A DNA stretch of 64,000 nt from an uncultured Clostridia bacterium (GCA_944362965.1 CALVTR010000007.1:1-64000), one strand, 5' to 3'; shown: positions 10,729 through 19,819, counted from the stretch's first letter. The notes: generated by a model from the letters alone, not told the origin. Numbers and translations are program-made.

Positions 10729-11316
10729 ATGGTAAAAATAGTAAAAGGAAAGTATAAAAATGTTAGCTTAAGAGTTGACTATGATTACAACATAATTGTT
10801 AAAGCTCCTAAAAGAGTATCCGACTCATATATTCAAAATTTCATCAAGTCTAAGCAAAATTGGATAGATAAACAAATAAAGCGTCTTTCTAATATAAATG
10901 AATTTAAGAAAACATACAATTTTAAAGATAATGTATATCTATTTAATAAAGAGATTAACTGGACAGGAAACAAAAAAGCATTCTATGAAAATGCTTTTTA
11001 TAGTGAAATTTTACCGCTAGTAAAACAACTTGCAGAACAGTGCACGCTATCTTACTCTAAAGTTGCTCTAACTAACTCAAAGCGATTGTGGGGTAGTTTA
11101 AACAACAAAAAAGAGATGAAACTTAATTGGAAAATTGTCATATTGCCTAAACCTTTAGCAGAATATATTATTATACACGAACTTTGTCATGGAAAAGAAT
11201 TTAATCATTCTAAAAACTTTTGGAATTTAGTTTCTACTTATATTAAAGACTATAAATCGAAGAAAAAGCAATTAGATAAATACAGCTTTTTACTTAAAGA
11301 TAGTGTATTATTATAG
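10729..11316 (+). CDS. YgjP-like zinc metallopeptidase (DUF45)
   Basis: A 195-residue protein with HELCH (150-154) followed by GKEFNHSKNFW, giving a third likely zinc ligand at His160; this is the YgjP/WLM pattern seen next to DUF45. The SKRLWGSLN segment (117-125) also fits that family. The substrate is unknown in most homologs. Its promoter places the mRNA 5' end at or within one base of the ATG, so it is probably leaderless. It is transcribed divergently from the PadR-membrane gene. Confidence 0.88.
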   Translation: MVKIVKGKYKNVSLRVDYDYNIIVKAPKRVSDSYIQNFIKSKQNWIDKQIKRLSNINEFKKTYNFKDNVYLFNKEINWTGNKKAFYENAFYSEILPLVKQLAEQCTLSYSKVALTNSKRLWGSLNNKKEMKLNWKIVILPKPLAEYIIIHELCHGKEFNHSKNFWNLVSTYIKDYKSKKKQLDKYSFLLKDSVLL

Positions 11317-11947
11317 GATAAATAAGAATTAAGAATAATTAAGAATATAGGCGGATTCTGCTAGAAAGAAAGCTAAAATAATTTTTTAAGTCTAACATTA
11401 AAATTAAAATCCACTATAAGAGTGGACTATTATAAAGAAAAGAGTGGATCTATATACTTTAAAAAGTTATAATGTAAAGCATGGGAGATATATTTTACTA
11501 AAAATCATTAAACCAAAAATATAATACCTTAAACATTCTTCAAGTTTAGGGTAGACTATTTCTCTTTTAATAGGGGATATTAAAAATTAATAAATTTTTA
11601 CAGGGTGAATATCTCATAATATAATATAAATGTTTTTTAATAAGGGGAGTTTATAAATTAAATTTGGTAAAAAAGGCAGTTTAGTGTGTTAAGCCGCTCT
11701 TTAATTTGTGCATACTACCACTTGTTTTGCTTATTTTATAAGGCGAAAACTTTTGTATCTCTACGTAAAACACAAGTTTTACGCAGAGATGGGTGCATAC
11801 TAGCGTTGTTTTTAGGTCTATTTTGTTATTTTATAATAATTATTATTTTTGTATATTTTTTCAAAAAATGTTCCTAGTTTTAAAATCTCAACTTATTGAC
11901 TTTAATCTTTACTAAACTTATTTTTTTAACAGATACTCTGAAATCTC
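11317..11947. other. 631-bp intergenic region with potential RNA hairpins
   Basis: No convincing gene. ATCCACT (11409-11415) can pair with AGTGGA (11421-11426) or with AGTGGAT (11443-11449), two mutually exclusive hairpins. Further on are a 15-bp inverted repeat (11757-11790) and two copies of GTGCATACTA (11708-11717 and 11793-11802). A GTG-initiated 63-codon frame (11686-11877) runs across the inverted repeat and is not accepted as a gene. Confidence 0.5.
11708..11802. repeat. Inverted repeat flanked by 10-bp direct repeats
   Basis: GTGCATACTA occurs at 11708-11717 and 11793-11802. Between them ATCTCTACGTAAAAC (11757-11771) and GTTTTACGCAGAGAT (11776-11790) form a 15-bp stem with a 4-nt loop and a single mismatch, which would be a G-U pair in a minus-strand transcript. 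It may be a MITE remnant, a recombination site or part of a small RNA. Confidence 0.55.
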
Positions 11948-12919
11948 TTATTTGTTCAAGACTTTATTCATCATCTTATTAAAGCCTATTATACTATTTC
12001 CGCATACTTCATCTTTAAAAATTGTCAAATTAGTATCATTTATAGACCTTATATCTTTAATTGATTTTATAGAAAGATAATTCATAATTTTAACAAATAC
12101 CTTATAAATATCGTCTCCAAAATATAAATCTTCTGGACATGAGCATAAAATGCTTTCCATAAATACTTGATTACACATATTGCCATTAGTGTTATAATAT
12201 AATGCATTAAATATTTTCAAAATCTTTATAAAATTATCTCCTACGGCCTGTATCTTTTCTTCTAAATGTTTGACTCTTTCATCAATATTGAAGTTTATAA
12301 AAACTCTCTTTTTTTCGTTATAATATTTAAAAAATGAACCATCATAGTTGACCACATAAATATAAATTTTTGTGTTTGAACCAAAATCGTCTTTTCCTAC
12401 TATTTGCAATAGATTTCTATTTAAATATATTAAACTTGTCTCTGTCAAATAATTGGCTATAGCTTTTTGTAAATCATCACTTAAATCATATATTGTATAT
12501 TTGCTAGGATCAAACTTTAAACTTTCGCTTTTTATATCGACATTCTTCTCTTTATTTTTTTTCTTCTTTCTTTTGCGTTTTTTAAAAAATGTCTTTCTAT
12601 TCTCCCAAGACCATTTAATTCTATCTTTAAATCTCTTCCATGCACTAACTTTTCTGCTTGTATTTAATTCAAGCTGAACGTTTTGTATACCAAGTAAATA
12701 AACAAAAACCGAACCATCAATAAAAGCACCACTAATAAGCTCATTAGCTGGCTGCAAAACAACTTTATTGAGTGTTAAAAATGATACTTTCTCAGATAGA
12801 TCCTTCAATGCAGAACCAACAATATTATTTACTAACTTGTTTGTATTTCTTATAAATTTTTTGTTTTCTTGTTCTGCTAAGTTGGAAATCATATCTTTTG
12901 AAATATTTAAATTTTGCAT
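11948..12919 (-). CDS. Hypothetical protein with a basic central segment
   Basis: I do not recognise this 323-residue protein. It is predicted soluble, without signal peptide or membrane segments. A very basic stretch of Lys and Arg lies at about residues 111-126 (KKRKRKKKKNKEK), between a mixed alpha/beta N-terminal part and a helical C-terminal part. It has an AAAGGAAA site upstream of the ATG and lies 73 nt after serS on the same strand, so it could be cotranscribed with serS. Base use is as AT-rich as the neighbours. Nucleic-acid binding by the basic stretch is only a guess. Confidence 0.6.
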   Translation of the reverse strand: MQNLNISKDMISNLAEQENKKFIRNTNKLVNNIVGSALKDLSEKVSFLTLNKVVLQPANELISGAFIDGSVFVYLLGIQNVQLELNTSRKVSAWKRFKDRIKWSWENRKTFFKKRKRKKKKNKEKNVDIKSESLKFDPSKYTIYDLSDDLQKAIANYLTETSLIYLNRNLLQIVGKDDFGSNTKIYIYVVNYDGSFFKYYNEKKRVFINFNIDERVKHLEEKIQAVGDNFIKILKIFNALYYNTNGNMCNQVFMESILCSCPEDLYFGDDIYKVFVKIMNYLSIKSIKDIRSINDTNLTIFKDEVCGNSIIGFNKMMNKVLNK

Positions 12920-12992
12920 TTGATTTCCTTTGTTTTGTTATGTTTTTATAAATAAATAAAATGGTATCTATAAATCTTTGATTCTTTAAGAT

Positions 12993-14285
12993 TTATTTGT
13001 TTTTAGGATATATTTTTTCTTGTCCGTCCATGTAACGCCTTAAAACTTCAGGTATATTTACACTTCCGTCTTCATTTATATTGTTCTCTAAGAAAGCTAT
13101 AAGCATTCTTGGTGGAGCTACAACGGTGTTATTTAATGTATGAGCATACTTTATGCCATCTGCAGACTTAAATTTTATGCCTAAACGTCTTGCTTGTGCA
13201 TCAGATAGATTTGAGCAAGAACCAAGTTCACCAAAATAACGCTTTTGTCTAGGGCTCCAAGCATTTATATCGCAAGATTTAACCTTTAAATCGGCTAAAT
13301 CACCACTGCAGCATTCCATAACTTCATGTGGAATATTTAAGGTCTGGAAAAATTCTGAAGAAATTTGCCACATTTTATTATACCACATCATTGAATCTTC
13401 TGGCTTACAAATAACAATCATTTCTTGTTTTTCAAATTGGTGCACACGATAAATTCCACGTTCTTCAATTCCATGAGCTCCAACTTCTTTTCTAAAACAT
13501 GGCGAATAAGATGTCAATAATAATGGAAGATTCTCTTCCTTCAATATAGTATCTTTAAATCTTCCTATCATTGAGTGTTCACTAGTCCCAATCAAATATA
13601 GATCTTCACCTTCTATTTTATACATCATATTATCCATTTCTTCAAAACTCATCACGCCATTGACAACGTCACTTCTAATCATAAAAGGCGGAATACAATA
13701 TGTGAATCCTTTTCTGATCATAAAATCTCTAGCATATGATAAAATAGAAGAATGCAATCTGGCAACATCTCCAGTTAGATAATAGAAACCATTGCCACTT
13801 GTTCTTCGTGCACTATCTAAATCTAATCCATTTAAGCTTTCAAGAATATCAGCATGATATGGAATTTCAAAGTTTGGAACTTTAGCTTCGCCAACAGTCA
13901 ATCTTTGCACATTTTCACTATCATCTTTGCCAATCGGGACATCATCGGCTATGATATTTGGAATAGACATCATATAATTTTTAAGCTCGGCAGATAAAGT
14001 TTCTTCTTCTTTTTCTATCTCTTCGATGCGTTTATTGTTTGCAACAACTTGAGCTTTAATTTCATTGGCCTTTTCGATATTTTTTTCTTTCATCAAAATG
14101 CCAATTTGGCTGCTTAAGCTATTTCTGCTAGCACGAAGTGAATCTCCTTCTTTTTTCAAATTTCTAATTTTTTCATCTAAAACAAGAACTTTATCGACAT
14201 ATTCTAATTTATGATCTTGAAATTTTTTCTTAATATTTTCTTTAACTAAATTAGGATTGGTTCTTATTAAATTTATATCAATCAT
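12993..14285 (-). CDS. serS: Seryl-tRNA synthetase
   Basis: Charges tRNA-Ser. The 430 residues show the N-terminal coiled-coil arm (about 25-105) that reaches the long variable arm, then the class II core with motif 2 (FRKEVGAHGIEERGIYRVHQFEKQE region) and motif 3 (LNNTVVAPPRMLIAFLE). An AGGAGG site lies ahead of the ATG. No Ser T-box was seen upstream, where about 245 nt separate it from the divergent recombinase gene. Confidence 0.97.
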   Translation of the reverse strand: MIDINLIRTNPNLVKENIKKKFQDHKLEYVDKVLVLDEKIRNLKKEGDSLRASRNSLSSQIGILMKEKNIEKANEIKAQVVANNKRIEEIEKEEETLSAELKNYMMSIPNIIADDVPIGKDDSENVQRLTVGEAKVPNFEIPYHADILESLNGLDLDSARRTSGNGFYYLTGDVARLHSSILSYARDFMIRKGFTYCIPPFMIRSDVVNGVMSFEEMDNMMYKIEGEDLYLIGTSEHSMIGRFKDTILKEENLPLLLTSYSPCFRKEVGAHGIEERGIYRVHQFEKQEMIVICKPEDSMMWYNKMWQISSEFFQTLNIPHEVMECCSGDLADLKVKSCDINAWSPRQKRYFGELGSCSNLSDAQARRLGIKFKSADGIKYAHTLNNTVVAPPRMLIAFLENNINEDGSVNIPEVLRRYMDGQEKIYPKNK

Positions 14286-14494
14286 AAATCCTCCTTATAA
14301 CTTTAAAATAATTATACAAACATTATAAAGATTAGTCAATCAAATTACAAATTTTAGAAGAAAACTTTTATTTCATTTGCTATAAGCTAAAACAATCATC
14401 TTGTTACAAAATACTATATATAGCATCTATTATTTGCATATTATACAATATATATTGTATTTTAGGATATTAAAATCAAAACTCTAAATTTTGA

Positions 14495-14523
14495 TTGATT
14501 TAAAATAAACAAAGTGATATAAT
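14495..14523 (+). promoter_or_regulatory. SigA-type promoter of the tyrosine recombinase, apparently leaderless
   Basis: TTGATT (14495-14500), 17-nt spacer, TATAAT (14518-14523). The predicted start of transcription (14530) is the A of the ATG. No SD lies between. Confidence 0.7.
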
Positions 14524-14529
14524 GAAAAC

Positions 14530-15564
14530 ATGAAACAAATGAGTTATTATGAACAAAGAGATTTGCAAAACAGAGTCAAAATGTCTAAATATACAGAAAG
14601 ACTCCCCGACTATTGTATGGATTTCTTTATAGGTATAGAAAACAATACATCGTCACTTACTAGATACAACTATGCTATGGATTTATATGTATTTTTCAAC
14701 TATCTATCTAAATATGTTTTTCATAAAGACGAAGAAGCTATCACACTAGAAGATATAAATTCATTAAAATCTAGACACATAGAACAATATTTGTCCTATC
14801 TAAGTTATTATGAAATAGACGGAAAGCCATGCAAGAACGACGAAAAAGGAAAAGCAAGAAAGCTTGCTTCCTTAAGAAGTTTTTTTAAATATCTATTCAA
14901 CCATGATATGATTGATGCAAATATTGCTAGCAAAATAGACACACCTAAGCTTCACAATAAAGAAATCATACGCCTTGAAGATTATGAAGTTAAACGCCTT
15001 ATGAACACCATAGAAAATCCTAGCGAGCTAACTAAGCATCAACAAGCATATAATAAGAACACATTTGAGCGTGACAATGCCATTGTAACTTTATTTTTAG
15101 GAACTGGAATACGTATATCAGAACTTGTTGGACTTAATGTAGAGAGCTTTGATTTTGAGCAAAATGCCTTTTTAGTAACACGCAAAGGCGGAAATCAAAC
15201 AACTTTATATTTTTCTAAAGAAGTTGCCTTAGCACTTAAGACATGGCTAGAAAAACGTGCAACATTAGAGCTGACAAAAGATGAACATGCTATGTTTATA
15301 TCATTACAAAACAAGAGAATTTCAGTCCGAGCCGTTGAAAACTTAGTAAAAAAATACGCTCAAATCGCTTCGCCACTAAAGAAAATTTCTCCGCATAAGT
15401 TAAGAAGCACCTTTGGCACAAATCTTTATAAAGAAACAAAAGATATCTATATTGTAGCTGACGTGCTCGGACACAAAGATGTTAATACAACAAAGAAACA
15501 CTATGCTGCTATCAGTGAAGATATGCGCAAAAGCGTTGCAGATAAAATAAAAATAAATGAATAA
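14530..15564 (+). CDS. XerC/XerD-type tyrosine recombinase
   Basis: A 344-residue site-specific recombinase. All six catalytic positions are visible: Arg195 (GTGIRISE), Lys219 (RKGG), His289 and Arg292 (SPHKLR), His315 (LGHKD) and Tyr325. The N-terminal SAM-like core-binding domain covers about 30-140. Length and the C-terminal helix match chromosomal Xer proteins, so dimer resolution is likely, but I see no dif site nearby and cannot tell XerC from XerD. The genes around it are not phage-like. Its promoter suggests a leaderless mRNA. Confidence 0.88.
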   Translation: MKQMSYYEQRDLQNRVKMSKYTERLPDYCMDFFIGIENNTSSLTRYNYAMDLYVFFNYLSKYVFHKDEEAITLEDINSLKSRHIEQYLSYLSYYEIDGKPCKNDEKGKARKLASLRSFFKYLFNHDMIDANIASKIDTPKLHNKEIIRLEDYEVKRLMNTIENPSELTKHQQAYNKNTFERDNAIVTLFLGTGIRISELVGLNVESFDFEQNAFLVTRKGGNQTTLYFSKEVALALKTWLEKRATLELTKDEHAMFISLQNKRISVRAVENLVKKYAQIASPLKKISPHKLRSTFGTNLYKETKDIYIVADVLGHKDVNTTKKHYAAISEDMRKSVADKIKINE

Positions 15565-16096
15565 ATTATGAATAATATTTTGATATCTGCACATTATAAT
15601 AACGTGAAGGAGATATGCTTCACATTATGTAGAAAGAAGTCAAGCTGATGAATTATGAGTTTTGGCTTCTTTTTATTTTTACGTTTAATATGTTGATTAA
15701 ATCGTAAATATAATACTCGAAAAATAAAAACTTAATTAGAAATTTCCATCTATCAGCTTTGACTTATATTCGAGAACAAATTTTGTAATAAAAAATTAAC
15801 TCCTTTTGTTATAAAGTTGCAAACTAGCAACAAATACACAAAAAGAGTTAATTTTGTCAAAGAAACTATTTATAGTATAACAAATATTTTTTGAAATTGC
15901 AAACATTTATATAGTATAAATCAAAACATAAAAATTAAAGCAACATATCTAAAAGCAGCAATGAGATATATGGCAATCTGCACAAAATATCAAGTAATTT
16001 CAATGAAATTGTTTCAATATATAGCGAAATTCATTTATAAAAATAATAAACTTTTATATTTTATATTATTAGTTAATAGTTATAAAAATATAATTT
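15565..16096. other. 532-bp convergent intergenic region
   Basis: Lies between the 3' ends of the recombinase and spoIVB. It contains a possible terminator for the recombinase near 15637-15680 (GAAGTCAA with TTGGCTTC, then TTTTTATTTTT) and a strong hairpin at 15797-15853. No coding frame is supported; a short frame at 15961-16149 has no SD and runs into spoIVB antisense. Confidence 0.5.
15791..15853 (-). terminator. Large hairpin with U tract, likely end of spoIVB transcript
   Basis: TTAACTCCTTTTGTT (from about 15799) pairs with CACAAAAAGAGTTAA with two differences; the loop contains its own GTTGC/GCAAC hairpin. On the minus strand the outer stem is followed by TTTTTT, which fits an intrinsic terminator. 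The large nested loop is unusual for a simple terminator. Confidence 0.55.
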
Positions 16097-17320
16097 TTAG
16101 TCTAATTGTTCAAGCATCCAATCACTGTAGACTCCATAACCTTTGCTAGAATCAGAAAGAAAAACATGCGTAACGGCACCGACAATCTTATCATTTTGCA
16201 CGATTGGAGAGCCGCTCATTCCTTGAACAATACCACCAGTTAGGCTCAACAATCTTTCATCTGTAACTCTAAACACAATACTTTTGTCACTGCTTTTAGA
16301 CTGGAAATTGGCCTTTATGATTTCAATATCATATTCTTCTCTAATTCCGCTTACACTTGATACTATTTTAGCTTTACCTGGCTTGACGCTCAATCTTCCA
16401 CCTATTTTCAAGCATCTATTAGTATCCACTAAATCATCTAAATTGCTTATATTCCCAAATATGCCATAAGGTGTATTTTTTGTTATATTCCCCTTTTCAT
16501 TCTTCTGCAAAAATACCGCTCTCAGCTCGCCTGGTTTATTTTTAGAGCCCTTATTTATTCCTATTAAATTACAGTCATAAATTTTGCCAGATGATACTGG
16601 TATAATTGTGGAACTGTCACCAGTTATAACAGGATGTCCCAAAGCACCATATTCACCACTATCTTTTTTTACAAATGTTAAAGTGCCAATTCCGGATATA
16701 TCATCTTTAACCCATACGCCCAATTTATATTTATTTTCTTTATTTTTTATAAGCCCCGCTTCAATGTCTTTTACCTTATTATCTCGTATTACTTCTACAG
16801 ACGTGGTATCTCCTTTAATGTTTTCTAAAACATTAGAGATATCTTCTGCAGAGTTGATTACTACGCCGTTTATTTTTTTGATGATATCCCCACTTTTTAG
16901 ACTCTTATTTTTTATAACAGCTCCAGAACCTACATCTACTACTGTATCACTGACAACCATCGTTCCATCAGTTTGCAGATAGATGCCTATTGGAACTCCG
17001 CCTACATAGACATCTTCATCCTCCAAAACATTGACTTTCACCTTTTTAATTGGAATTAGCCCAAACAATTTAAATAAAATCGTTCCTTCTTTATTTTTAT
17101 TAGAACCTGTTTGAACTTCATTTTCTTCAAAAGATAAAGATACCATTCTTCCAAATCTGTTATCCTCATTAGCTAGCTCAACTTCATTATAATTAGTATA
17201 AAAATTCTCGCTTATTTCAACTAGGTCAGTTATTTTTATATTACTATATATTATAAGCATGCATAACAAAAAAAGTATTACAAACAAAACAGATGGCAGA
17301 GCTTTCTTTCCCTTATACAT
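16097..17320 (-). CDS. spoIVB: SpoIVB serine peptidase (S55)
   Basis: Secreted from the forespore, SpoIVB triggers pro-SigK processing by cleaving SpoIVFA. The 407 residues have one N-terminal membrane segment (10-28), a PDZ domain (about 105-190) and the S55 catalytic triad: His229 in GALGHP, Asp354 in VTDERL and Ser371 in GMSGSP. These match the spacing of the B. subtilis triad. It follows argR-recN as in Bacilli, but spo0A does not follow. A GGAGGAT site precedes the ATG, and a terminator hairpin ends about 15 nt before the start codon. Confidence 0.95.
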   Translation of the reverse strand: MYKGKKALPSVLFVILFLLCMLIIYSNIKITDLVEISENFYTNYNEVELANEDNRFGRMVSLSFEENEVQTGSNKNKEGTILFKLFGLIPIKKVKVNVLEDEDVYVGGVPIGIYLQTDGTMVVSDTVVDVGSGAVIKNKSLKSGDIIKKINGVVINSAEDISNVLENIKGDTTSVEVIRDNKVKDIEAGLIKNKENKYKLGVWVKDDISGIGTLTFVKKDSGEYGALGHPVITGDSSTIIPVSSGKIYDCNLIGINKGSKNKPGELRAVFLQKNEKGNITKNTPYGIFGNISNLDDLVDTNRCLKIGGRLSVKPGKAKIVSSVSGIREEYDIEIIKANFQSKSSDKSIVFRVTDERLLSLTGGIVQGMSGSPIVQNDKIVGAVTHVFLSDSSKGYGVYSDWMLEQLD

Positions 17321-17334
17321 TTATCCTCCAAAAT

Positions 17335-17361
17335 AAAAAAAGACTAACTAAATGTTAGTCT
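17335..17361 (-). terminator. Intrinsic terminator after recN
   Basis: On the minus strand AGACTAAC and GTTAGTCT form an 8-bp stem around a 5-nt loop, followed by a run of T. It lies between recN and spoIVB, directly upstream of the spoIVB ribosome binding site. Confidence 0.9.
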
Positions 17362-17378
17362 ACACGTTTAAAGATATT

Positions 17379-19046
17379 TTATACATTTTTGCCAGTAAGT
17401 TGTCTCATCTCTTTTGCATGAGATAATGCAATATCGCTTACTTTGTCACCGCCAATCATTCTGGCAATATTATAAACTATTTTATCATCGTCAAGTTTTT
17501 CAATTTTAGTTATTGTTGAATTGTCTAGTTCAATTTTACTCACATAATAGAAGTTATCTCCAAAGCAAGCAACCTGTGGCAGATGAGTTATGCAAAGAAT
17601 TTGAGCATACCTAGTTAAATTGTTAAGTTTCTGTCCAACTATATTACCTGTCTCACCACTGATTCCTGTGTCGATTTCGTCAAAAATTAAGGTTTGAGCA
17701 CTACCGGTTTCTGCAAATATATTCTTGAAAGCCAGCATAAACCTGCTAAGCTCACCACCAGAAGCTGTTTTTGACAATGATTTGAGCTCTTGTCCCTTAT
17801 TAGCGGAGAATATAAACTCTATATCATCCTGTCCATTTGCTGTTATATCTTTTGTCTTTTCGAATTTGACAACGAAAGTGCTTGATTTCATTCCTAATTC
17901 GTGAAGCTCCGCTGTTATTCTTTTTGTCACATCATCGGCAACATGCTTTCGCAAATCTGTCAATTTATCTGCACTAGCTTGCAATTTTTTATAGACAACC
18001 TTTCGTTCATTTTCAAGTGTTGCAATAAGCGCTTCACTGTTTTCAAGTTCGTCGAGTTGCGTTTTTGCTTGCTCTAGATAATCTAAGGTCTTTTCAATAG
18101 AACCACCATACTTTTTTGTTAAAGATTTGATAAGATCATGACGTCTGTCTAAGGTCTCATATTCATTTTCATCAAACTCTGTTGATGCCTTGATGTCACT
18201 AAGCGTTTCGCATATGTCTTCAACTTCATATCTGACGCTGTCTAATCTTTGTTTGCAATCATCAACATTGTCAAAACCTGAAATAGATGATAGAAGCATT
18301 GAAGCTTGCTGCAGGCTATTGACACACGCATCAGAGTTTTCGGACAATAGTTCTTCGCAACCATTTACAGCCTGGAATATCTTCTCTGCATTATTTAAAA
18401 ACTTTAATCGTTCTTCGACTTCTTCATCTTCGCCAAGCTGCAAATTAGCATCTTCAATCTCAGTTATTTGATAAGATAAGAGCGATTTTGTTCTTTCTCT
18501 CTCATAGTTATCACCGCCAAGTTTTTCTATTTTCCTATCAATTTCAATTAAACTTTGATATTCGGTTTTAACTAAATCTTTAAGTTGCCTAGCTTCAGTC
18601 CCACCAAGCTTATCAAGCATAATAATATGATTTTTAACTTTTAACAAATCTACGCTCTCATGTTGAGAATAACTATTGACAAGAATATCTCCAACTTCTT
18701 TTAATACGGCTTGAGTTGTTGGCATGCCATTTATTCTAATAGTTGATTTGCCATCAATATTATAAACACGCGACAGGGCTATTTCATCACCATCAAAGCC
18801 CAGCTCTTCGAGCAGCTCTTGTGCTTGCTTTTTTACGTCGATAAAAACGGCGTCAACACGCATAGTATCTTCGCCAGAACGCAACAATGTTTTATCAACC
18901 TTTGCACCTAAAACAAAATTCAATGCATCAAAAATAATACTTTTACCCGCGCCTGTTTCACCAAGAAGGACATTGAATCCACTTCCAAAATCTATGGTTA
19001 AATTTGATATTAAAGCTACATTTTTTATAGACAATGTTTGAAGCAT
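17379..19046 (-). CDS. recN: DNA repair protein RecN
   Basis: SMC-like ATPase acting early in double-strand break repair. I choose the ATG at 19046 (555 residues), 5 nt after an AAAGGTGA site; an upstream GTG at 19055 overlaps that site. Walker A (GETGAGKS) is near residues 29-36, two coiled-coil arms fill the middle, and the ABC signature (TASGGELSRFMLA) and Walker B (LIFDEIDTGISG) are in the C-terminal third. It starts 12 nt after argR, as in many Firmicutes. Confidence 0.97.
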   Translation of the reverse strand: MLQTLSIKNVALISNLTIDFGSGFNVLLGETGAGKSIIFDALNFVLGAKVDKTLLRSGEDTMRVDAVFIDVKKQAQELLEELGFDGDEIALSRVYNIDGKSTIRINGMPTTQAVLKEVGDILVNSYSQHESVDLLKVKNHIIMLDKLGGTEARQLKDLVKTEYQSLIEIDRKIEKLGGDNYERERTKSLLSYQITEIEDANLQLGEDEEVEERLKFLNNAEKIFQAVNGCEELLSENSDACVNSLQQASMLLSSISGFDNVDDCKQRLDSVRYEVEDICETLSDIKASTEFDENEYETLDRRHDLIKSLTKKYGGSIEKTLDYLEQAKTQLDELENSEALIATLENERKVVYKKLQASADKLTDLRKHVADDVTKRITAELHELGMKSSTFVVKFEKTKDITANGQDDIEFIFSANKGQELKSLSKTASGGELSRFMLAFKNIFAETGSAQTLIFDEIDTGISGETGNIVGQKLNNLTRYAQILCITHLPQVACFGDNFYYVSKIELDNSTITKIEKLDDDKIVYNIARMIGGDKVSDIALSHAKEMRQLTGKNV

Positions 19047-19058
19047 ATCATTCACCTT

Positions 19059-19511
19059 TTAATTCAACATGTCGTTGAGAGTTACAACAGCTTGACTTGC
19101 AAGTGTTGTTGTTGGGAAAATTAACATAACAGTGTCATCACCATTTACAGCTCCCATAAGTTCGTTTATGTTTAACTTATCAACAAAACTAGATAAGCCC
19201 GAACCCAAGCCCTTCATTGTTTTTATGACAACAAGGTTCATCGCGACCTTTACTGATATAACTGATTCTTTAAAAATAGATATGTATTTATTTGATATAA
19301 CTTGTTCATCAGAGCCAACAAAGCAATACTTATACTTACCAGAACTAGACAAAATTTTTGTAAGACCAAGCTCTTTGATATCTCTTGATATAGTTGCCTG
19401 AGTGATATCAAAGTTTGCATTTCTAAGTTCTCTCGCTAGTTCATCTTGGGTTTCAATTTCCTTAGTGGAGATAAGTTCCAAGATTTTCGACTGTCTAGCA
19501 CTTCTTGCCAT
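19059..19511 (-). CDS. argR: Arginine repressor ArgR/AhrC
   Basis: Arginine-dependent regulator of arginine metabolism. The 150 residues have the N-terminal winged helix (RQSKILELISTKEIETQDELA, here 20 of its residues read as HTH) and the C-terminal hexamerisation domain with GAVNGDDTVMLIF, which holds the arginine-binding GDD. It heads the argR-recN pair. The upstream region contains ARG-box-like palindromes, consistent with autoregulation. No arginine biosynthetic genes are in the window. Confidence 0.95.
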   Translation of the reverse strand: MARSARQSKILELISTKEIETQDELARELRNANFDITQATISRDIKELGLTKILSSSGKYKYCFVGSDEQVISNKYISIFKESVISVKVAMNLVVIKTMKGLGSGLSSFVDKLNINELMGAVNGDDTVMLIFPTTTLASQAVVTLNDMLN

Positions 19512-19562
19512 TGTTGTCTCCTTAATCGCTATTCGCCTTTATTTATTAAGGGCAATAGCATT

Positions 19563-19660
19563 TATGAATATTTATGAATTTATAGATATGCATCTATTTT
19601 TGATTATTATACATCATTTTTTATAATTATGCAAGTGATTTTTGTATATTTATGCATTCA
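19563..19660 (-). promoter_or_regulatory. Putative ArgR operators upstream of argR
   Basis: Two AT-rich 18-mers (19563-19580 and 19643-19660) resemble ARG boxes, with TGAAT or TGTAT/ATGCAT half-sites about one helical turn apart. Autoregulation of argR is common in the family. The call rests on motif resemblance only in an AT-rich background. Confidence 0.4.
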
Positions 19661-19771
19661 TTTTAAATATATATTGCATAATATGCAAGTTTATAAAATC
19701 GGTTTTTATAAATATAACCCTTTATGCATTTTATAAGTAGATAAGTAAATCGTTTTAAACAATCTTATTGC

Positions 19772-19802
19772 ATAAAAAAAGAGCTAAATTTCTTTAGCTC
19801 CT
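19772..19802 (-). terminator. Intrinsic terminator of the pheST-desulfurase-thiI operon
   Basis: On the minus strand GGAGCTAAA and TTTAGCTC form the stem around a short loop, followed by TTTTTT. It begins about 17 nt after the thiI stop. Confidence 0.85.
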
Positions 19803-19819
19803 TTATCTTACCCTTTAAA

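Larger units (their letters stand above)
19512..19819. other. 308-bp intergenic region with ARG-box-like sites and a terminator
   Basis: Candidate ArgR sites are TATGAATATTTATGAATT (19563-19580) and TGTATATTTATGCATTCA (19643-19660). A separate palindrome TTGCATAATATGCAA lies at about 19675-19689. The thiI terminator is at 19772-19802. No gene is supported. Confidence 0.5.

Noticed and set aside
11686..11877. 63-codon GTG-start frame ending in a hydrophobic run
   Set aside because: It has a GTG start with a poor SD, runs straight across the 15-bp inverted repeat and direct repeats, and has no family-like features.
14530..15564. Prophage or integrative element suggested by a tyrosine recombinase
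   Set aside because: Neighbours are serS and spoIVB, with no phage genes, attachment repeats or tRNA target; a chromosomal Xer is the simpler reading.
15961..16149. 62-codon frame
   Set aside because: No SD, AT-rich composition, and its end is antisense to the last codons of spoIVB.
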